DNA of 64,000 nucleotides, taken from assembly GCA_037176725.1 (NCBI GenBank), contig JAZBRS010000044.1, forward strand, positions 2,604,001 to 2,668,000. Reading direction: 5' to 3'. Under the pieces are notes generated by a model that saw only the letters and a program-made list of their open reading frames with translations, was not told the origin of the DNA and ran no database searches. Every line of letters starts with the position of its first letter. The stretch's first letter is position 1. The position numbers and the translations under genes are program-made. Positions 43,075 to 55,750 of this stretch are shown one piece after another. The stretch comes from Posidonia oceanica. Taxonomy: Eukaryota; Streptophyta; Magnoliopsida; Alismatales; Posidoniaceae.

Positions 43075-46013
43075 TGTTGACACCCCATTTTGATGGTTTT
43101 TTAGTTGGAGAATCTCTGGAAGCTTGCTCGAAAGATGGCACAGCGAATCCTATTCCAAACCCTACCCAAAACCCAATCAAAACCAACCATTCCTATTTTA
43201 CAACTCAACCCAAGCCCCAAATCCCACACAAATCCAACACAAGCCCAACAAAAGCCCAACCCACTGTGCTGCAGGTTCAGTCATCGTGTGAAAGGGCGAT
43301 TGACCTCGTCGCCACTATTATTGGCAACCGAGTTTGGTGCCACTACACCAGGCAACTGGATTGCAAATCAAAATGCCGCCCAAGCTCTTCCCACGCGGCC
43401 GTTGCCGATCGTCGTCTCCTGTCACCCGTCCCATCCGCACTTACTACCTCACTACCTCCACCCGCTAGTCAACAAAAACCATTTACTCGGCCTGCCATGC
43501 ATCATTTCCCCCACACTCACAAACCTCCCATCACCACCTCACCGGCCACCTGCCTAACGACCTCATCGCCCTTGCGTGCGGTCTACGCTTGCTTCCATCA
43601 CCTTGCCACTTACTCGACCTGCCATGCCCGGCCCTTTTCCCACTCTCACACCACTCACTGTGCCCTTCCTCCTCGTGTGGAGAGCCAACATGTCCAACAA
43701 AACCCATTGCCAGCCGACAGTTTTGAGGACGGCTCACACATTCCACACACACTCTCTTGCCTCCAAACTTGCCTCCAGAGCAAATTGAGTGATCCCAGAG
43801 CCTTCCCAAGCTTCCCTTGTGCGATCCCAAGCATCCTAGAGCCATTCCAAGCTTCGCCGACGTCGTCTTCCTCAACTCCGGCGACTCTTGCCCAACTCCG
43901 ACCGTCACAACCGGCGAGCTACAAAGGTAGACCCTCTTAACACATTGCATGCTTGAGGGTCCGGGAAGTTTCCCGGACCCCTCCTCTTTCTTCCTAGCAT
44001 TTTAAATCGCATGTTGGCACTCTCGACCGGCCCAACGGCCGACGACGCACGGCAACGCCGGCGAGCTGCCGGCGAAGGTGGGAAAGAGGCATGAGCCTCT
44101 CTCCTTAGCCCGCGAGTGCATCCTCGCGTCCTCCTTCATGCCACATTGCCCCCTGTCGGCTCCACGAGCATTCGGCCACCTCTGTGGTCGGAGTTCGTCG
44201 ACCTCCGGCGACACAAAATGGAGGATGTGGGTGGAGCTCCTCGAGCCACCATTTTCCACACCGAAGGTGTGGTTGGATTCCTAGGAATGCCGTCATGCTT
44301 CCCAGATCCTCCCCGGCATTTTGGGCTTCGCCCAATCGACGGAAAGCGGTGTTGAAGTCCGGTGAGTGAACTGCCAGTTTAGCCATTGACGTGACCAACG
44401 ACTAAGCTGCAATGCTCACAGCCTACCGACCGGACTTTGAGTCGTTGCTCTGGCCGGCTCAAAGCCCTATTTTCCATGCTTGTTGTATATTTGCATTCCT
44501 GGATGTTAGATCTACATGTCTGTATGCTTAGATTCTCATTTGGCTTTGCCTTGGGTTCTTGGTTCGACCTTGAACATGGCTGTTTGGGCAACCGGAGCTG
44601 CAGGTCTGTCGCCGATCCAACTGGCGACTCGGCTGCAACTCCAGGCAACCTTCTGGCCAAGTTTAGGCCACTGTGCCTCGCCACCCACCTGTTCATTTTC
44701 CAGTTTGAATGCATGATTTCATTCCTGAATATGCCTTCTTTGTTTCCATGTGTTTGGTTCCACGTTTCGCATTGGTTTTCTGTCGTGGTTTTGGCAATGA
44801 AAGCCACAGCTTGGAGCACTGCACATGGCCGAGTCACCTATTTCAGCAGCAATCCACCTGGGCACCACTAACAGCGGCGACTTGGCTTGCAGTCCTAGTG
44901 GTGAGCGAGCCAGCAATCCGCCACTTTGCCGCCTCACTTATTTGACTTGCTTTTATGTTGATTTCGATGCTAGGCTTATCGTCTGTGATTCCAATGTTGT
45001 TTTAGTCTTCAAATCTGCACCACTTTTATGCCTCTTTATGGCGATGATGGCTGCTATGCGGGGAGCATGGTCTGTGCCTCTATCGCTGGCTCCACCGGCA
45101 ACAAGCACAGTCGCCTGTCTAACAGACAACCATGCACTGAACCAGACAGTGCACCTAGCCGCCTCCTTGTCGCTTTGCCGCTTCTTTTTCCTGACTTGCT
45201 TGCACACTGATCTTGATGTTGGACATGTTATCTGTGTTTTCCAAGTTGTAGTTTTCAACTTCGTATCATTTTTACACCCTTTTCGTGGCAATGATCGCTG
45301 CAGTCTGGGGAGTGTGGTTCATGCCTCTGTCGCCTACCCTACCGGTGACAAGCACAGTCGCCTGTCAAATCGGCGACCCACACACTGATCCAGGCAGTGT
45401 GCTTAGCTACCTTGGTCGTTGCCTTTCGTTTGTTCCTTACAGTGTTTCTGATATCAGTTTCGTCTCCCTTACTATTTATCGCTCCTTTACGATGTTTTGA
45501 CTTTTGTCATTCATTTTCAAGCATGGTTTGCTAAGCTTTGCATGGTTTATAATCGCATCTTGCATACCGCCTTAGGGCGAACATAAACCGGCATTCATTT
45601 GCCAACATTTGCCACACAAGAGCGGAAAAGCCAAGAAAGACCGATTCCTCAGGCGTGTCGGGGGTGCCTAACACCTTCTCCGCACGTAACAGGAGTCCTT
45701 ACCCTTTCTCTAGACCGCATTGACCTCGTGTCACATACATTGGGACCGGATTGGCATGTTTTCCTATTGCTTGAGTTTTCTTGCATGTTTTCGTATGGTT
45801 TTCCTAGTCTTCCTGTTTAATAGATTAGGTGGCGACTCCTTGTCCTTCATTTACTTTCCTTTGCGCTTTTCGCCAGTTTCCTGGTGTTTTCGAGTCGAGT
45901 TTTCTCCCCGGATTCACTGCTGACCACGACTTCCTCCCTCTCTCACAGCACAATCGCATCGCGAGCTATGGCAGCGGTGCGAGACCCGTCATGGCCGAGC
46001 ACGGACGTTCACA
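43075..46013 (+). mobile_element. Element C 5' LTR (gamma family), 2939 bp
   Basis: It starts TGTTGACACCCC and ends GTTCACA, seven bases before the primer binding site. It shares head and tail with element A's LTR. It carries the cross-family tail block at 45633-45704 and a PBS echo TGGCGACTCC at 45830-45839. It is about 290 bp longer than A's LTR, largely because of a ~250-bp tandem duplication at about 44912-45410. A 288-aa ORF at 43074-43940 has no counterpart in A's LTR and is not called. Confidence 0.87.
44912..45410 (+). repeat. ~250-bp tandem duplication in the element C LTR
   Basis: Copy one is about 44912-45160 and copy two about 45161-45410. Both run through CACTTTGCCGC or GCTTTGCCGC, GACTTGCTT, TCTGTG, GATGrysGCTGC, then GGCAACAAGCACAGTCGCCT or GGTGACAAGCACAGTCGCCT, and end in CAGACAGTGCACC or CAGGCAGTGTGCTT. 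Element A's LTR has one equivalent near 26400-26655. Confidence 0.7.
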
Positions 46014-47238
46014 GAAATAGTGGCGACTCCGCTAGGGAACTAGACTCTGGCTTTCGTTTTTGCCTTTCTGCTTTCTTTGTGGCTTATCTTTCAGCTTAGC
46101 ACTTAACTGCCTTGCTTGTTTATTTATTGCTTTAATTTGCTTCTCCCGCTTGGTTTAGCATTTTATTTGCTTTAACTGCTTGATTATTGTGTTAATTCAT
46201 GCATTTTGCTTATCTAAGCGTTTAATTGCCATGATTGCTTGGTTTATCGCATTGATCCATGCCTTTTGCTTGTGATTGGCTTCATTTTACACCAACATGC
46301 TATGCCACTTCGCTTATGCACATGCCATGCTTATACATGCCTTTTGATGTGTTGATTGTCTTTGGTTTCACTAACCATGTGACACAACACTAGCACATAC
46401 CATGAGCATGCCTTTTGAAATGATGTGTGTTGCTTGCTTGCCATGCTTGGGTGATTTTCTTCCCCTTTTTGTATTAGGCCTAAGGAAAACTAGAGACTGG
46501 TTGCTTCCCCCACGGCAAATTAAAAAACAGCAAGTAAAATCAAACCTAGGAATAACTAGAGACATCAACACACTTTCATCCCCCTTTGAGTTAATAAAAC
46601 ATGCAAGATAAAAGACTTTAATCATTTGCATGAACCATCATATAGGGCATGCATCTTCTCATCCCTGAGTCCACCTATCAGTCTGAGAAGGATAGTCCCG
46701 GTCTCTCGTTCAGTTGCTTTAGCACAGGGCGAGCTGGTTGGTCTGTCCCCCTTATCTGGGGTTGTGTCGGTGCTACTAGAGGGTACAGCCCATGCCTCGG
46801 CAAGGTTAAGGCCACTAACGCACCACCCGTTATACCTGAGCTCTGGCCAGGCTCTAGACAGGAACCTTACTTTCTACCCGAGTCGGTGACCCGTACACTT
46901 GTGGGAGTCCGAAGTAGACAACCTAGTACGACGCACTAGATTGGTGAGAGAGAGCATGCTAGACGGCATACCATTTGCATGAGTGCATTCATGCCACTGT
47001 TAAAACATTTGCATTTTTTCCTTCAGGTTTTAACACCTGTTTGCCTTGTTTGTCGTGCAGGTCAATGAGCGAGTTCCCTAGCTGGAGCTTGAGTACTTCT
47101 CTTCACTGACGCCCCTGTTGTGACCTCTGTTCTCAACCCTCCTCTTCCAAGCTACTCACCTTTGCGATGATAGCTCCCCGTACGTGTCGTCCTCTACTTT
47201 TCTGTTGCAATCCTGTTCTCACTCACTCTCAGTTAGCT
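46014..47238 (+). other. Element C primer binding site and leader
   Basis: The primer binding site TGGCGACTCCGCTAGGGA is at 46021-46038; D has the near-identical site at 55752. The leader is about 1.2 kb. A block from about 46395 to 46930 is conserved with D 56240-56790, including AAGATAAAAGACTTTAATCA, TTGCAT and a GGATAGTCCCGG segment. Short ORFs in it are not frame-conserved. This block is a candidate for packaging or translation control. Confidence 0.7.
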
Positions 47239-49794
47239 ATGGCCCAGTTCGCTGGTGAGTCTCACTTTTTACTGCCCTGGAGGGGACTACTACTTCGGTC
47301 CCTCTGACTCTCGTTTTGACCCCTTCTGTGCCCCTTGCGACACCGGGTTTCCACCCTTTGGTGTCTGGGACACCCCTACATCTCGCAGGGTCTGGGCAAG
47401 CCTATGCTCCTTCGGATCCTATCATCGAGGCCACCTTGGTGACTACCACTCGTATCCTGGAGACAGTCCTGACCTCCACCGACCCCTAGGGCTATATCAT
47501 CTATGGCACTGGCCCCACTGCAGCGACCTCTCCTGTAGGATCCCTGCCTCTTGGACAGTTTGTGTCCTCTCCTCTTGGATCTACCCTGCCACCGGCATTG
47601 CACCTCAGCATTCCCACTGATGGGTCTCCTGAAGTGCAGTACCAACGTCTGATGGAGCTTGCCCAGGTATTCCAGTGCATGGCTCTATCTGCTCGCCCCT
47701 CTTTGACTCCCTTTGCTCCTGAGGTTCCTCTGCACCCTGCTCCTGCACCCCTGGCTTACCCCATTGCACCGTCGCCCTGGCCATCGCATTAGCTACTCTC
47801 TACTCTGGTGATAGAGGCGTAGCCTCCGCACTCTGCATTCACACCATTCACCACATAGCATCTCACTCCGCCACCTAGTGGCCAACCCCTTGGGCTGGTT
47901 GGAGTGCAGCACCCCTCTAGCCCGCTGTCTGGCACCGTGCCACTCCAGCAGTTGCTGCTCCCACACTCCACACCACTCACTGCACAGCATCATGCCTACC
48001 CCTACCCTGTGCATCAGCATGTTCCTCCTTCAGCATACCTAGCACCACCCACTGCAAACACACCATCCTCGCACGAATACGCCGGCCATCATGTCGCACC
48101 ACCAGGCGACACGATGGTGGATCCAGAGGAGTGCCTCGGTGCGACCCATTCGGTGTATGTGGTCCTTGCCCCTGCTGCCCCCTCACCACCGGTAGCAAAT
48201 CCAGATCCCTATGACAATAGGTTTGCTGTACTGGAGAAAGCACTTCGTCAAGTGCAGGGCACGGACCACCAGTCCTACCAATTCCGGGACCTATGCTACT
48301 TTCCAAAGGCAGTGCATCCACCGAAATTCCGTTTCCCAGATTTTGAAAAATATAATGGTAGGAGCTGCCCCATTGCCCACATGAAGGCGTATTGCGAAGA
48401 CCTTGCTCAGCTTCAGGTTGACGACAGGTTGTTGATCCGCCTGTTCCAGAAGAGTCTCACTGGCCCAGCCCTCAAGTGGTTTACATCACTTGATATGGCC
48501 ACCATTAAGACTTGGGATGACCTTAGCAAGGTGTTCCTGGAGCAGTACTCCTTCAACCTCGACTTGGTCCCTAAGCGCGAGGACCTGGTCGCAATCAAGT
48601 AGAGAACCAACGAGCCATTCAGGGAGTACGTCGGCCGTTGGTGCGCCCTTGCCCGCAGGTTCGCGATAGACCCTCCGACGAGGAGTCTATCGAGATCGTG
48701 ATCCAAGGTGTGCATCCGTCCACCAGGGCTCTACTTGCCATCACAACCAGTCACCACCTTTGCATCCCTGATTCAGGCTGGCACTCGTGTGGAGGGCTCC
48801 CTGTGGAGCGGCAACTTCCCGGCACTCTCTACCTTCGCCAAGCAGGCCGCCTTCACCAAGCAGGCTGCCTCCCCCAGTGGCAGCCACAACGGCAGCAGCA
48901 ACAACACCAACAACAATGGTGGCAGCAACAACAACAAGCCCAGGAGAACGGTGGACTACCGTGGCGTACGTCGACTCTCCAGTCACTCCCATCCACATGG
49001 TGGCTAAGCCTGGCCCGCATCAGGTAGTTTACACACCTGCACCTAGTGCACCACACACTCCACAAATCACCACCACCGCCCGACCAGTCTACCCTACCGC
49101 ACCGGTCTAGCAAGGACAACACCAAGGGCAGAGACGGCCTCACCAGCATCAGCGTCGTTCCACTCAACTAGTGGAACTGCTGAGCGTCATCTTCCCTAAG
49201 GTGGCGTCGCTCCTCACACTCCTCGAGATCCGCCCATCACCGGAACCCCTTCCGAGGTGGTACAAAGCAGGTCTTTTCTGCAACTTCCATCGAGTCGCGG
49301 GGCACTCGACGGATAATTGCTTTACTCTACGGGGCACTGTGCAGGATTTGATCGACCGTAAGGTCATTGTGATCAATACATAGGAGGCAGCATCCCCATC
49401 CACACCTCCATCAGCATCTGCATTAGGAGTAGCACCCTCTCACCCCAGCATTGTCCACTAGCCTCTACCGGAGCATTCTGGCCCAGGAGGCACGGGGACC
49501 TCAGGAGTGCATTCCCTCTTCCCCTCTGGGTCCACTACGTCTGTGGTGGACCCTTCTGATCTTATTCAAGACATTTCCGAGCCTTTCCCCTCTGCTCTCT
49601 ATCTTGCGGCACTTGCCGGTTCCGAGTCGAGGATTCATATGATCCGACTAGATGCCAAGCCAGAGCGTGCTGCCGCGCCATCCACCATGCAACTTGAGAC
49701 TCAATCCCCTATTTGCCTGCAGGCCAGGCCCCAACCAGAGCCATTACAGCCTTCCCAACAGCATCCCTTATCCCTCCATCATCCAGCAAACACC
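47239..49794 (+). pseudogene. Element C gag, interrupted by element D
   Basis: It starts MAQF at 47239, matching MAQY at 57074 in D. A Pro/Ser-rich N-terminus with frame changes is followed by SIPTDGSPEVQYQRLMELAQ (about 47600-47670) and the gag core in the frame 47904-48602 (FPDFEKYNGRSCPIAHMKAY, LLIRLFQKSLTGPALKWFTS, then KTWDDLSKVFLEQYSFNLDL). It stops at 48600 (TAG where D has CAG). Indels follow near 48655. The C-terminal half lies in another frame: a Gly/Asn/Ser-rich stretch, PQITTTARPVYP and the C-x2-H-x4-H-x4-C knuckle at 49279-49320. More TAG codons at 49108 and 49458 stand where D has CAG. Element D cuts it at 49794, after acacc (49790-49794). Confidence 0.85.
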
Positions 49795-52700
49795 TGTTGA
49801 CACCCCATTTCGACAGGGCTGAATTGGCGGATCTCTCTGGCAGCTAGGAAAAACCCAAAACTACACCTTTCTCTTCACCCTTCTTTTCAAATCAAAACTC
49901 CAACTCAAACCCCAAAACCAAATCTAGAACTACACCCATTTTCTAACCCAAAAACCACTCCAAAATCCTCTCAAAACCTTACCCTAAAACCACCCAAATC
50001 TAGGTCCAAACCTACACCTCTCCCTTCCTCTTTTCCTCCAAAACCAGCCTAAACTTAACCTAGAATCACACCCCTTTCCCAAGCCTAAAAACCAACCAAA
50101 AACCATAGGAGAACTCACCATCCCTGACTTAGCAAACCCACCAAAAATCCTAGAAATTTTCAAACCAAAACCACTCCTAAAAACCCTAGAAAACCTAGGT
50201 AAAACTACCCTTTTTCTACACCTCAAAATCCTTCTAAAACTTTCCCAAAACCAAACCCAAACCCTAGGTCGCACACTAGAGACCTCGGGCCACGCACCCA
50301 CCAAATTTCAGCTCTTTTCTAAACCTCTAACCCCTTCATTTATCCAAATTATCCTTTTCTCTCTCCTAGATTATTCTTTTCTCTCTCCTCTCTCTCTCCT
50401 AATTATCCTCCTTCTTTTCGCTCCCTTCTCTCTCTTCTTCTTGCCTGGCTGTGGGCCCCTCTTATGCATCTATCTCTTCTCAATCTTATTTCTATTTTTA
50501 TCCTATTTTTAACATTGTCTTTGATTTTCTAAAAATTGTTTTCTTTCAACTCCTCCCTTTCTTCTTTATTCCTACTTTTCTCCTTTTCTTGCTCCTTTTT
50601 CTTTTCCTTTCTCCCTTCTGATAAGTCTTCAAAAAACCCTTAAAAACCTTCAAAACTCTAAAATAAAAGAAAAACAAATCAGAACCCTAAGAAAAATAAT
50701 TAAAAAACTTAAACAAACATTTAAAAACAGAAACCTAACTAAATCTAACTAAAACCAAAAACCAAGAAGGTAAGCTAAAAAATGCAAAACAAACAAAAAG
50801 AAAATGCTATAAAATCAAAGAAAAAACCAAGATATAATCAAAACAAGCTAGAGTAAAAACCCTACTAAAAACAATCAAAAAACAAATCCTAAAAAGAAGA
50901 AAACAATTAAAAGCACTAAATTAAAAAACACTTAACAAGTCTAAAAGAAGCAATTAGAAAACTTTAAAAAAAAGAAAAAATTTTAAAAAACTTAATTGAA
51001 AAGAAAAAGGACTTAACAAGAAAAACCTAACTAAAAAAAAAACACAATTAAAAAACTTAACAAACATTTAAACAAAAAAAAAACAATTTAAGGAAAACTT
51101 AAAGAAAATCCTAAAAACTTAAATCAAAGACTAAAACTCCGTCTAACCCTAATTAACTAATTAAAAAAACAGTCTTTTGAAAACCTAATTAAAAATTCTA
51201 ACTTGAAAACAACTACTTTAAAAGTATTTTCAAATCTTTTCTATTTTATTTTAATTTTCTCCCTCCTCTTCCTTCTTTTTCTTTTTTTCTTTCTTCCTTT
51301 TTACTGTGCTCACAGCCCAGCCCAACTTCTTCCTTCTCTTCTTCTTCTTCTCTTCTTCTCCTCCTCTCACAACAAATAACCAGACAACTCCTCTCCTCTC
51401 CCGTGACCTCTCCTCCTTTGATTTTTTTTTTAAACATTCACCTGACAGCCACCATGACTTACCAACACTCCCCACTACCCACGACCTCCATCACCACCTT
51501 GCCCTGTGGCTGAAACCAAGGACAAAGACCCATTCCTCCTCCCATTGACCATTGAAACCAGCAGACTTTGAGGAGAACAAAACCAGAGATTTTGGATCTA
51601 GAAAGGACTTTGGCTTACACACCTGCAAACACCAGATCTCCAGCTCTCTCACCCTTCTTCCAGAACCCAAAAACACCCCCTATCCTTCCCGAAATCCTCC
51701 CCTAAAGTGGCCAGCACCCAAACACTTCCAGAACCGCCTTCATCCCTAAAAATCTAGCACTACAAGCATCAAAAAATTCGCAAACTCCACCATCATACTC
51801 ACCAAGCTCCCACCTTCACAACCCACCCGACGTCTCACCACGAAACCCCCCACAGCCCCTACACTTCACTACAAACACCTTCGGCCCCTTTTTTTTCAAA
51901 AACTTCAAACACCCATAACTCTCTCCACACCCAATAGAATCCACTTCTGTTTCTTCCTACGCGTTCCTCGAACAACCACTTAGCCGCCTGTGCCCTTGCT
52001 TTGGCTTGGAACACCGCCACAGGCCGTACCCACCTCAGCCTTCACAGTGAGAGCTCGGCCGGACTAGATGTCCCTCCGGGCTGTAGAACTCCCTTCTGGA
52101 AGTGTCGTCACCTTCCCCAGAGGCCAAGGAACTCCCTCGAGCCGCCCCAACCACCCAGCACGCCGTCACAACCTCTTCCCGGCCGGTCGAAAACCACCTA
52201 GGTGGGTGGCCTTCTCCAGCGCGTGAAAAAGGTGAGAAACCTCTCCTCCAGCTCCCTCTCTTTCCCCTCTTGCTTCTCAGTCTTTCCCTGAGGCTTTTCG
52301 TCGCCTGCGCCGCCCACACGAAGCCGTCGGAATCTCCTTCTTCCCCGGCGCCGGCGACTCCAACAGCAGCCGCAGCTCGCCATCCAGCAGCCACGTCGCC
52401 TCCCAATGCCGCCACGCCGCCCGCCGCACCGCGTCGAACTCCCCCGCACCCCGCCTGGGCCGCGTCGTCCCCTCCTCCATCGATCCGGAGAGGTCACCGG
52501 CGAGCTTCGGCCTTCCCCCCTGTAGCATGCCCCCTGTTTTTTTTTTGTCTTTTATTTTTTCGTTAACATAGTATGTTTTCCTTTGTATTGCATTGCTGTC
52601 ATGTTAAGTTTTTAATATTGCACTTAGGTCCTGCTCAGTTTAAGATCTATTTAGTTTTGATTTAAAATCATATTGAATTGCGGTTAAAATCTATAGTTTT

Positions 52701-55700
52701 GCTTATTTACACTTTCATTCAGCTGCAGTTCATTTCCTTTAACTATCTTTTAAATTAAGTCCTACATGTTTCTTTTATTTCATGTTGGTCCTCTGCTGTT
52801 GTGGTTCTAATTTTATTTCTTTAGATCTAGTCCAGTTACTTACTCTATTTGCATATCAGTCCAATCTAAGTTCAACATAGCTTGCTGTGCTTTACTGTCT
52901 GCCCCAGCATCTTTTCATTTTTGCAATTAGGTCCTTTAGTTGTTAAATGCCATCTAAATGTTTGCTGTTATCTTATTAAATTGCTGTTAAGTCCTGATCT
53001 TTACCTTATTTGCAATGTGGTCCTCTGATCTGTTATCAAGTATTCAATTTTCATCTTTTCTTTACTGCATTGCGTTTTTAGCCCTTGTTTCCTGATTTTT
53101 GCACCTAGGTCCTCTGCATAATGCACAGCATGCATTTAGCTTGCATTTTTCTTACAAAAATTGCATTTCAACCCCTGCATGTTTTAAAATTGCATATAGG
53201 TCCTTCATTTGATTGCAAAACTTATTCCAATGCATGTTTACCTTATTAGACTGCATTTTAAACGCTGCATCTTGCAAAATTGCATTCAGACCCCCAAGTT
53301 TTCAAAAATCTTGCATTTAGACTCCTCATTTTTCAAAATCTTTGCATTTAGGCCCCTGTTTCTTCAAAACTTGCATATAGGTTCCTAAGTCTTCTAAAAA
53401 GTCATTCTTAGGTTCCTTCTCGCGTTCTTGCATGCATTTGCACACATACATTCTTGCATTTGGCATTCCTTGCACACACAAGCACGCCTAGCTCCCATTT
53501 ACATGGGAGGACCTGTTTTGCACACCCCTAGGACCTCCTGTACACCTAAATCCATTCTTCTCCCCTATTCTGGCCCCTCTGCCTTGAAGCTGGGATATCT
53601 TCAGATCCGGCCGTTGGATCTTCTCGACCAAGCTACCTAGACGACCCCGGCGGAGTGCTCTTCAGCATGGACCAAGCAGATCTCAGATCAGGCTTCAGAT
53701 TTCCCAGGTAAGTCCTCTTGAACTCCTGCACAGCATTCATTTGCACACCATTTGCATTGCATGCATCGTTTTTGCTTTCTGTTTCCTCGAGCATGTAGAA
53801 TAGGACTTCCTCTTCTTATCTATCAACTCTGCTCCCCTTTTTGCGTATTCCCAAGTGCTTTGTGTTGCGTTTCCCCTGGATTCACCACTAATTACGACTT
53901 TCTTCCCCCTTTTCCACGATCCGATCGCACTGCGAGCTTTGGACAGTGTGCGAGATACATCGTGGGACGGTTTGGTGGGAAACAGTTACAAAACAGTGGT
54001 AATTCTTTCACTTGCTTCCCTTCTCCTTTGTAGGTCTTCACACCTACATTGCGTGGTCTTTAAACGGCGCTCATTCTCACACTTGCGCTGTTTACCTCCC
54101 TTTTGCTTCTCCTACTCTTTTTCTTAGCATCTGCATCTGCATGGCTTTATCGTTGTTTTATTTCACCTGCTTTGGCACCGTTTTGCGTGCGCGCTTTGCT
54201 TTTGGCACCGTTTTGCATGCCCGCTTTGCTTTTGGCACCGTTTTGCGTGCCCACTTTGCTTTTGCCATCGTTTCGCGTGCCCACTCTGTCTTTGGCACCG
54301 TTTTGCGTGCCGTTTCACTTTTGGCACCGTTTTGCATGCTTGCTTCACTTTTGGCACCGTTTCGTGTGCCCGCTCTATCTTTGCACCGTTTTGCGTGCCC
54401 GCTTCGCTTTTGGCACCGTTTTGCATGCCCGCTTAGCTTTTGGCACCGTTTCGCGTGCCCGCTCTATCTTTGGCACCATTTTGCGTGCCCGCTCTGTCTT
54501 TGGCACCGTTTTGCGTGGCCGCTTTGCTTTTGGCACTGTTTCGCATGGCCGTTTTGCTTTTGGCACCGTTTCGCGTGCCCGCTCTGTCTTTGGCACCATT
54601 TCGCGTGCTCGCTTTGCTTTTGGCACCATTTCGCGTGCCCACTCTGTCTTTGGCACCGTTTCACGTGCCCGCTCTGTCTTTGGCACCGTTTTGCATGCCC
54701 GCTTTGCTTTTGGCACCGTTTCGTGTGCCCACTCTGTCTTTGGCACCGTTTTACGTGCCCACTCTGTCTTTGGCACCGTTTCGCGTGCCTGCTCTGTCTT
54801 TCGCACCGTTTCTCGTGCCTGCTCTGTCTTTGGCACTGTTTTGCGTGCCCGCTTTGCTTTTGGCACCGTTTCACGTGCCCGCTCTGTCTTTGGCACTGTT
54901 TCGCGTACCCACTCTGTCTTTGGCACCATGGCACCGTTTCGCGTGCCCGCTTCGTCTTTGGCACCGTTTTGCGTGCTCGCTTTGCTTTTGGCACCGTTTT
55001 GCGTGCTCGCTTTGTTTTCTCGCATCGTTTCGCGTGCTGCCTCATTTTCTTGCACCGTTTCGTGTGCTGCTCTCGTTTCTCGCATTATTTCGCGTGTTTT
55101 ACGCCGATTTCTCTTGCATGTCGCCTGCATTGCTCGGTTTTATCGCCGTTTTGCTTTTTCACTTACATTTGTATGTAGGACAGTGATGCTTACTGCCTGG
55201 AGTTCTCACGAGCCAGGTTTCGCTCGGTTTGGAACACAGACAGCGCTGCTGAGCACTTAGACTGCACGTTTACTTCCCTGCGTTGTATCCCACCACTTAG
55301 AGCACACCTATGAGCATTCATTCAGGCATTCATTAGCATTTAGGCATTCAAACCTGCATTTCCCTGCGTATGCGAGCGTAAGCCTAGAAAGACCGATTCT
55401 CGGGCGTGTCGGGGGTGCCTAACACCTTCCCCGCACGTAACAGGAGTCCTTGCCCGATCTTTTGGCCCGCAATGACCATATTGCCCTTATCCTAGGCATG
55501 AGTCATCTCATTTACATTCATTTGCGTTTGTTTTCTTTTGCATTGCATCTTTTGCTTGGTTTTGCGTGTTAACTCACGCATTTCCCTCGGTTTTCCTTGT
55601 CTCCCGATAATAGACACGATGGCGACTCTGAATTGTCTTTTCTTCTTCTTTTCTTATCTTTTCTCCTCTGTTTTAAGTATTTTCGAGTTAAGCCCTCCTC

Positions 55701-55750
55701 CTCAGACATAGCCGCTAATAGTAAACCTGATTCTAATTGGGATTACTACA
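49795..55750 (+). mobile_element. Element D 5' LTR (alpha family), 5956 bp
   Basis: It starts TGTTGACACCCC inside element C gag and ends GGGATTACTACA directly before a primer binding site, so it is a 5' LTR. It has the full alpha order: C/A-rich head, A-rich G-poor tract (50600-51240), pyrimidine-rich and GC-rich stretches to about 52550, GCATTT words (52590-53420), a long minisatellite (54170-55110), the tail block (55385-55456) and a PBS echo (55620-55629). Compared with 3830-9811 it lacks about 45 bp just before the end (the CGGTGCACGTGAGC part) but has twice the minisatellite. A single TSD copy, acacc, is visible. Confidence 0.93.
54170..55110 (+). repeat. Expanded 30-bp minisatellite in the element D LTR, about 31 copies
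   Basis: Units of TTTGGCACCGTTTTGCGTGC plus CCGCTTTGCT, with CTTTGC and CTGTCTTT variants. It keeps long ORFs open in several frames of both strands (up to 388 aa at 54012-55178). These have a repeating hydrophobic pattern and no counterpart in the solo alpha LTR, where the array is only 4-5 units. Confidence 0.9.

Noticed and set aside
43074..43940. 288-aa ORF in the element C LTR
   Set aside because: Ser/Thr/Pro-rich composition, no domain, and the matching part of element A's LTR is not open.
52035..52566. Overlapping Ala/Pro/Ser- and Arg/Gly-rich ORFs on both strands
   Set aside because: GC-rich LTR stretch; frames on both strands are open by composition and not shared with other alpha LTRs.
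54012..55260. Very long ORFs (up to 388 aa) on both strands
   Set aside because: They are produced by the 30-bp minisatellite, open in several frames at once, and vanish in the solo alpha LTR where the array is short.
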